Part shown: positions 61,870 to 64,000 of the stretch, one piece after another
Position numbering within the stretch: position 1 is the first letter of the stretch
Layout of the letters: every line of letters starts with the position of its first letter
The notes under the pieces: model-generated
Told to the model about the DNA's origin: nothing
Seen by the model: only the letters and a program-made list of their open reading frames with translations
Databases searched by the model: none
Made by a program: the position numbers and the translations under genes
Source: Ferdinandcohnia humi_A
GTDB taxonomy: Bacteria; Bacillota; Bacilli; Bacillales; Bacillaceae_L
Length of the DNA stretch: 64,000 nucleotides
NCBI GenBank assembly: GCA_047608075.1
Contig: JBLKRX010000010.1
Span: 62,001 to 126,000, forward strand
Direction: 5' to 3'

Positions 61870-62034
61870 TTAAGAGCCTAAAACAAACTTACTTCTTTTA
61901 CAGAGTTGGGCATTGACGCCTTGACTTTGAAGCTTACTAATAATTTGTTGAATCGACTTTTTTCTTGTGTCACTCGCTTGAGTATCTGGTAGTGTTTCAT
62001 CACTCTTTTTTAGCTCCTTTTTCGTTACCACCAT
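61870..62034 (-). CDS. Small basic hypothetical protein
   Basis: A 54-residue frame on the minus strand starts at ATG 62034; GGAG lies 12 bases upstream. It reads MVVTKKELKKSDETLPD and continues with a helical, Lys/Gln-rich middle to CKRSKFVLGS. No hydrophobic segment. It is 24 bp after the stop of the DUF5392-like gene and may be the second gene of that unit. No family is recognised. The spacing of the ribosome site is long, which lowers confidence. Confidence 0.45.
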   Translation of the reverse strand: MVVTKKELKKSDETLPDTQASDTRKKSIQQIISKLQSQGVNAQLCKRSKFVLGS

Positions 62035-62058
62035 AAATTACCATCGCTCCTCTTTCTA

Positions 62059-62505
62059 TTATGAAAATATGCTAGTATTCTCTTTTCTTTTTTCCTCATT
62101 TAAGAATTCGATAAAATGATGCAAAGCTAGCTTTGGTTGATTTTTTAAGCGAGAAATATAATCTTTTTGTCTTCCTTCCGTTATAACATCACTCTTCTTA
62201 ATTCTTTCAATCATATATTCAGATGAAATTGCCTCGATTTCCTTCTTCTTGAATTTTGACTCCTTAGACAAAGCAAAACCAATTGCACCTAATATTGCAT
62301 ATATAATAAGGGATGGCCACGATTCATTAATGAACGGAGTCATAAACAATATAAAAAACACATTTAAAATAGAAATGGTAATCAAAGGGAATGACCAAAA
62401 CATATATTTTGATGTTTTCATTAATAGTGGTCCTGTTTTCTCATGAAGCTGTTCAAGCTCTTTTTGAATAAACAAAGGCATTTTATTTGTTGAGTAAATA
62501 TTCAT
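62059..62505 (-). CDS. DUF5392-like membrane protein behind a Mn riboswitch
   Basis: A 148-residue protein with two hydrophobic segments, about residues 35-57 and 64-80 (YMFWSFPLITISILNVFFILF and LIIYAILGAIGFAL), flanked by amphipathic, charged helices. This layout and the IFS-type end resemble DUF5392 proteins; the match is from memory and moderate. Function unknown. The leader directly upstream is a yybP-ykoY riboswitch, followed by a second hairpin, so the gene is probably switched on by manganese. That would tie an uncharacterised membrane protein to Mn homeostasis. Confidence 0.7.
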   Translation of the reverse strand: MNIYSTNKMPLFIQKELEQLHEKTGPLLMKTSKYMFWSFPLITISILNVFFILFMTPFINESWPSLIIYAILGAIGFALSKESKFKKKEIEAISSEYMIERIKKSDVITEGRQKDYISRLKNQPKLALHHFIEFLNEEKRKENTSIFS

Positions 62506-62548
62506 ACCAAAATCAACTTCCTTTCAATTCGTCTATTAAATATGAAAA

Positions 62549-62574
62549 GGCCTATATCACTAATTGATATAGGC
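62549..62574 (-). terminator. Second hairpin between the Mn riboswitch and the membrane protein gene
   Basis: GGCCTATATCA and TGATATAGGCC form an 11-bp stem around a short loop, followed on the minus strand by TTTTCATATTT. It lies downstream of the riboswitch's own terminator. Confidence 0.7.
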
Positions 62575-62583
62575 CAACTAAAC

Positions 62584-62706
62584 AAAAAAGACCTATACCA
62601 GTTGTACATTGGTAAGGTCTTGCTAACAACAATGTGAGTTGCCAACAAAGCCGAGAGTGTAACCTCTGTAATGACGACTTTGCTGTAAAAGCTACTCCCC
62701 TTAAAG
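62584..62706 (-). promoter_or_regulatory. yybP-ykoY (Mn2+) riboswitch
   Basis: On the minus strand the leader contains the conserved AAGGGGAGTAGC start, then CAAAGTCGTCA, CGGCTTTGTTGGCA and TTAGCAAGACC, in the order found in the B. subtilis ykoY leader. These strands form the manganese-sensing junction. The riboswitch ends in a terminator stem with GACCT paired to AGGTC (62589-62620), ATACCA/TGGTA inside it and a T6 run. Mn2+ would favour the aptamer and antitermination. The downstream gene is DUF5392-like, not the usual TerC, MntP or YybP. Confidence 0.87.
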
Positions 62707-62968
62707 AGTAATGTCATTTATAAAATTTTATATTCTACTTTTAGTAATAATATCTTATCATACATTTTGGAATTAATCAATTTAATCTATTGTTTTAGTA
62801 ATATAGACCTACTACCTCTATCTTTTATTTCTTACTTACTTTATACATACTTTAAACAAAATCAATCATACAAAAAAATTACTAAGTTGACTGGGTCGTC
62901 TTATATTCATGAATATTTAAAAGAATAAACTCTAATTACTATAATGATTCATAAAAAACATTCTAGGA

Positions 62969-63226
62969 GTGATTAACATGGAACAAAATGATTTAAAAAA
63001 TACCCTAACCTATTTAACGTCAGAATTAAATAGAATTCAAACGGTTGCGGGTACACTTTCCACAGTTGAAACTCAGCATTACAAGGATTTAACAAACTTC
63101 GGTGACGATAAATTAAACCAAATTGCAACTGAAGAGCAAAGTGCTGCACGTCAATTAGGTGAAATTAAACAAATATGTCTTAGTCTTACTCAAAAAATTG
63201 ATGAACTTACAAATCAAAATGGGTGA
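62969..63226 (+). CDS. Small coiled-coil/helical protein, unknown function
   Basis: An 85-residue protein that I do not recognise. It is almost entirely helical and Gln/Leu/Thr-rich, with LKNTLTYLTSELNRIQTVAG and AARQLGEIKQICLSLTQKI, and has no membrane segment. Its start has CTAGGAGTG about 9 bases before ATG 62978 (MEQNDL) and is slightly earlier at 62969 (MINMEQ). It is 8 bp upstream of the glutamate-synthase-like gene and likely co-transcribed with it. Confidence 0.55.
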   Translation: MINMEQNDLKNTLTYLTSELNRIQTVAGTLSTVETQHYKDLTNFGDDKLNQIATEEQSAARQLGEIKQICLSLTQKIDELTNQNG

Positions 63227-63234
63227 ATAATGGT

Positions 63235-64000
63235 ATGTTCAATAAATTAATTAGTAATATTACGCGAAGCATTGTAAATGAGGTAGTTGATAAGGCATTA
63301 GAACGAGTATCAAGAGACCAGTATACAGAAAATATCTTTGAAATGATTCCTGTTGCTAAAAAGATTGGAACTATCAATTTAATGGAAAATGTGATGAGAG
63401 CTTCAAAGGGAATCCCCCCTGCTAGACCTTTAGGATCACATCTTCATTTTTCACCATGGGAAAAGCTTTTGTTTAATCCCGTTCATTTATTTCGTTTTCC
63501 AACAACAGAGGATGTTACGATTTCAACCTCGGTAACAATTGGAAGAAAAGCGAAAAAACCGGTTACACTTTCAATTCCGATTATGATCGCTGCTATGTCG
63601 TTTGGAGGTGCAATGAGTAAAAGTGCAAAAATTGCCTTAGCCAAAGCAGCTTCTAAAATTGGTACAGCAACAAATACTGGTGAAGCAGGATTATTGGAGG
63701 AAGAACGAGAAGCAGCATCTATTCTTATTGGACAATACAACCGCGGTGGTTGGTTAAATACCCCTGATAAATATAAACGGTTAGATGCTATTGAAATCCA
63801 ATTAGGACAAGGGGCGCAAGGCTCTACTCCCCAACGTACGTCCGCTAAAAATATAGGAAAAGAATATCGAGAAGTATTTGGTATTCCTAAGGGTGAGGAT
63901 GCTCTTATCCATTCACGTCTTCCGGGAGTAGATACGAAAGAACAATTTATTGCATTAGTTAAACAACTACGCGAGGAAACTGGTGTTCCAGTTGGGTTGA
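63235..64000 (+). CDS. Glutamate-synthase-like FMN-binding protein (partial)
   Basis: The gene starts at ATG 63235 and runs off the window, so 255 residues are seen. The segment TLSIPIMIAAMSFGGAMSKSAKIALAKAAS, of which SIPIMIAAMSFGGAMS is diagnostic, matches the N-terminal part of the glutamate-synthase central FMN domain. IEIQLGQGAQGS and the GTATNTGEAGLLEEE block agree. Stand-alone FMN domains of this type (like B. subtilis YerD) are widespread; the reaction is unproven. It follows the 85-residue gene by 8 bp. Confidence 0.85.
   Translation, partial: MFNKLISNITRSIVNEVVDKALERVSRDQYTENIFEMIPVAKKIGTINLMENVMRASKGIPPARPLGSHLHFSPWEKLLFNPVHLFRFPTTEDVTISTSVTIGRKAKKPVTLSIPIMIAAMSFGGAMSKSAKIALAKAASKIGTATNTGEAGLLEEEREAASILIGQYNRGGWLNTPDKYKRLDAIEIQLGQGAQGSTPQRTSAKNIGKEYREVFGIPKGEDALIHSRLPGVDTKEQFIALVKQLREETGVPVGL

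Noticed and set aside
62502..62717. A 71-codon minus-strand frame covering the riboswitch
   Set aside because: It overlaps the conserved Mn riboswitch and its terminator; the RNA reading explains the sequence far better.

Overview
The window looks like a low-GC, spore-former-type Bacillaceae chromosome. Strong aGGAGG-type ribosome sites, TTG/GTG starts, a Met T-box, a CIRCE element, a yybP-ykoY riboswitch, a Bacillus-like glgBCDA operon and the nadBCA / nifS-niaR divergon all point that way. I do not assign a species. There are no rRNA genes, CRISPR arrays or intact insertion sequences. The only tRNA gene is for selenocysteine.

Layout. 1-12.5 kb: housekeeping and accessory enzymes (APH-type kinase, alpha/beta hydrolase, Nudix, MetG behind a T-box, PPOX flavoprotein, HAD phosphatase, LysE exporter, SUV3-like helicase, GH18 protein). 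12.5-15.9 kb: small membrane protein, SDR, two small genes, serine hydrolase. 15.9-23 kb: glycogen operon glgB-glgC-glgD-glgA without glgP, with a GH15-type glucoamylase-like gene upstream. 23-29.6 kb: membrane-anchored small proteins, a ring-cleaving dioxygenase behind an MhqR-like palindrome, an array of 52-bp tandem repeats, gnd and ilvD. 29.6-35.1 kb: NAD synthesis nadB-nadC-nadA divergent from nifS-niaR, with an inverted-repeat operator between them. 35-40.4 kb: BsuPI-domain lipoprotein, htpG under a perfect CIRCE element, patatin, thioesterase.

The most interesting part is 40.4-46.5 kb, a selenium island. It holds selB, an overlooked SelW-like (Rdx family) CxxU selenoprotein directly downstream of selB, tRNA-Sec(UCA), a selD whose own active-site codon is UGA, and a three-gene PhnDEC-like ABC transporter that probably imports a selenium oxyanion. 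The selD and selW-like mRNAs carry hairpins just after the UGA with the same apical core (GCA-GGU-YY-UGC), matching bacterial SECIS elements. Ordinary ORF calling truncates selD and misses selW entirely. selA is not in the window.

47.8-53.4 kb is a decayed accessory stretch: an M29 aminopeptidase pseudogene, an MFS pseudogene with an internal deletion, an AraC-type fragment and a frameshifted PrmC-like methyltransferase, interleaved with an intact RhtB exporter and a CPBP-like membrane protein. 53.4-64 kb returns to intact genes (LLM oxidoreductase, YkvR-like protein, UvrD-like helicase, fumC, pepF). A yybP-ykoY manganese riboswitch lies upstream of a small DUF5392-like membrane protein, and a partial glutamate-synthase-like FMN protein runs off the end.
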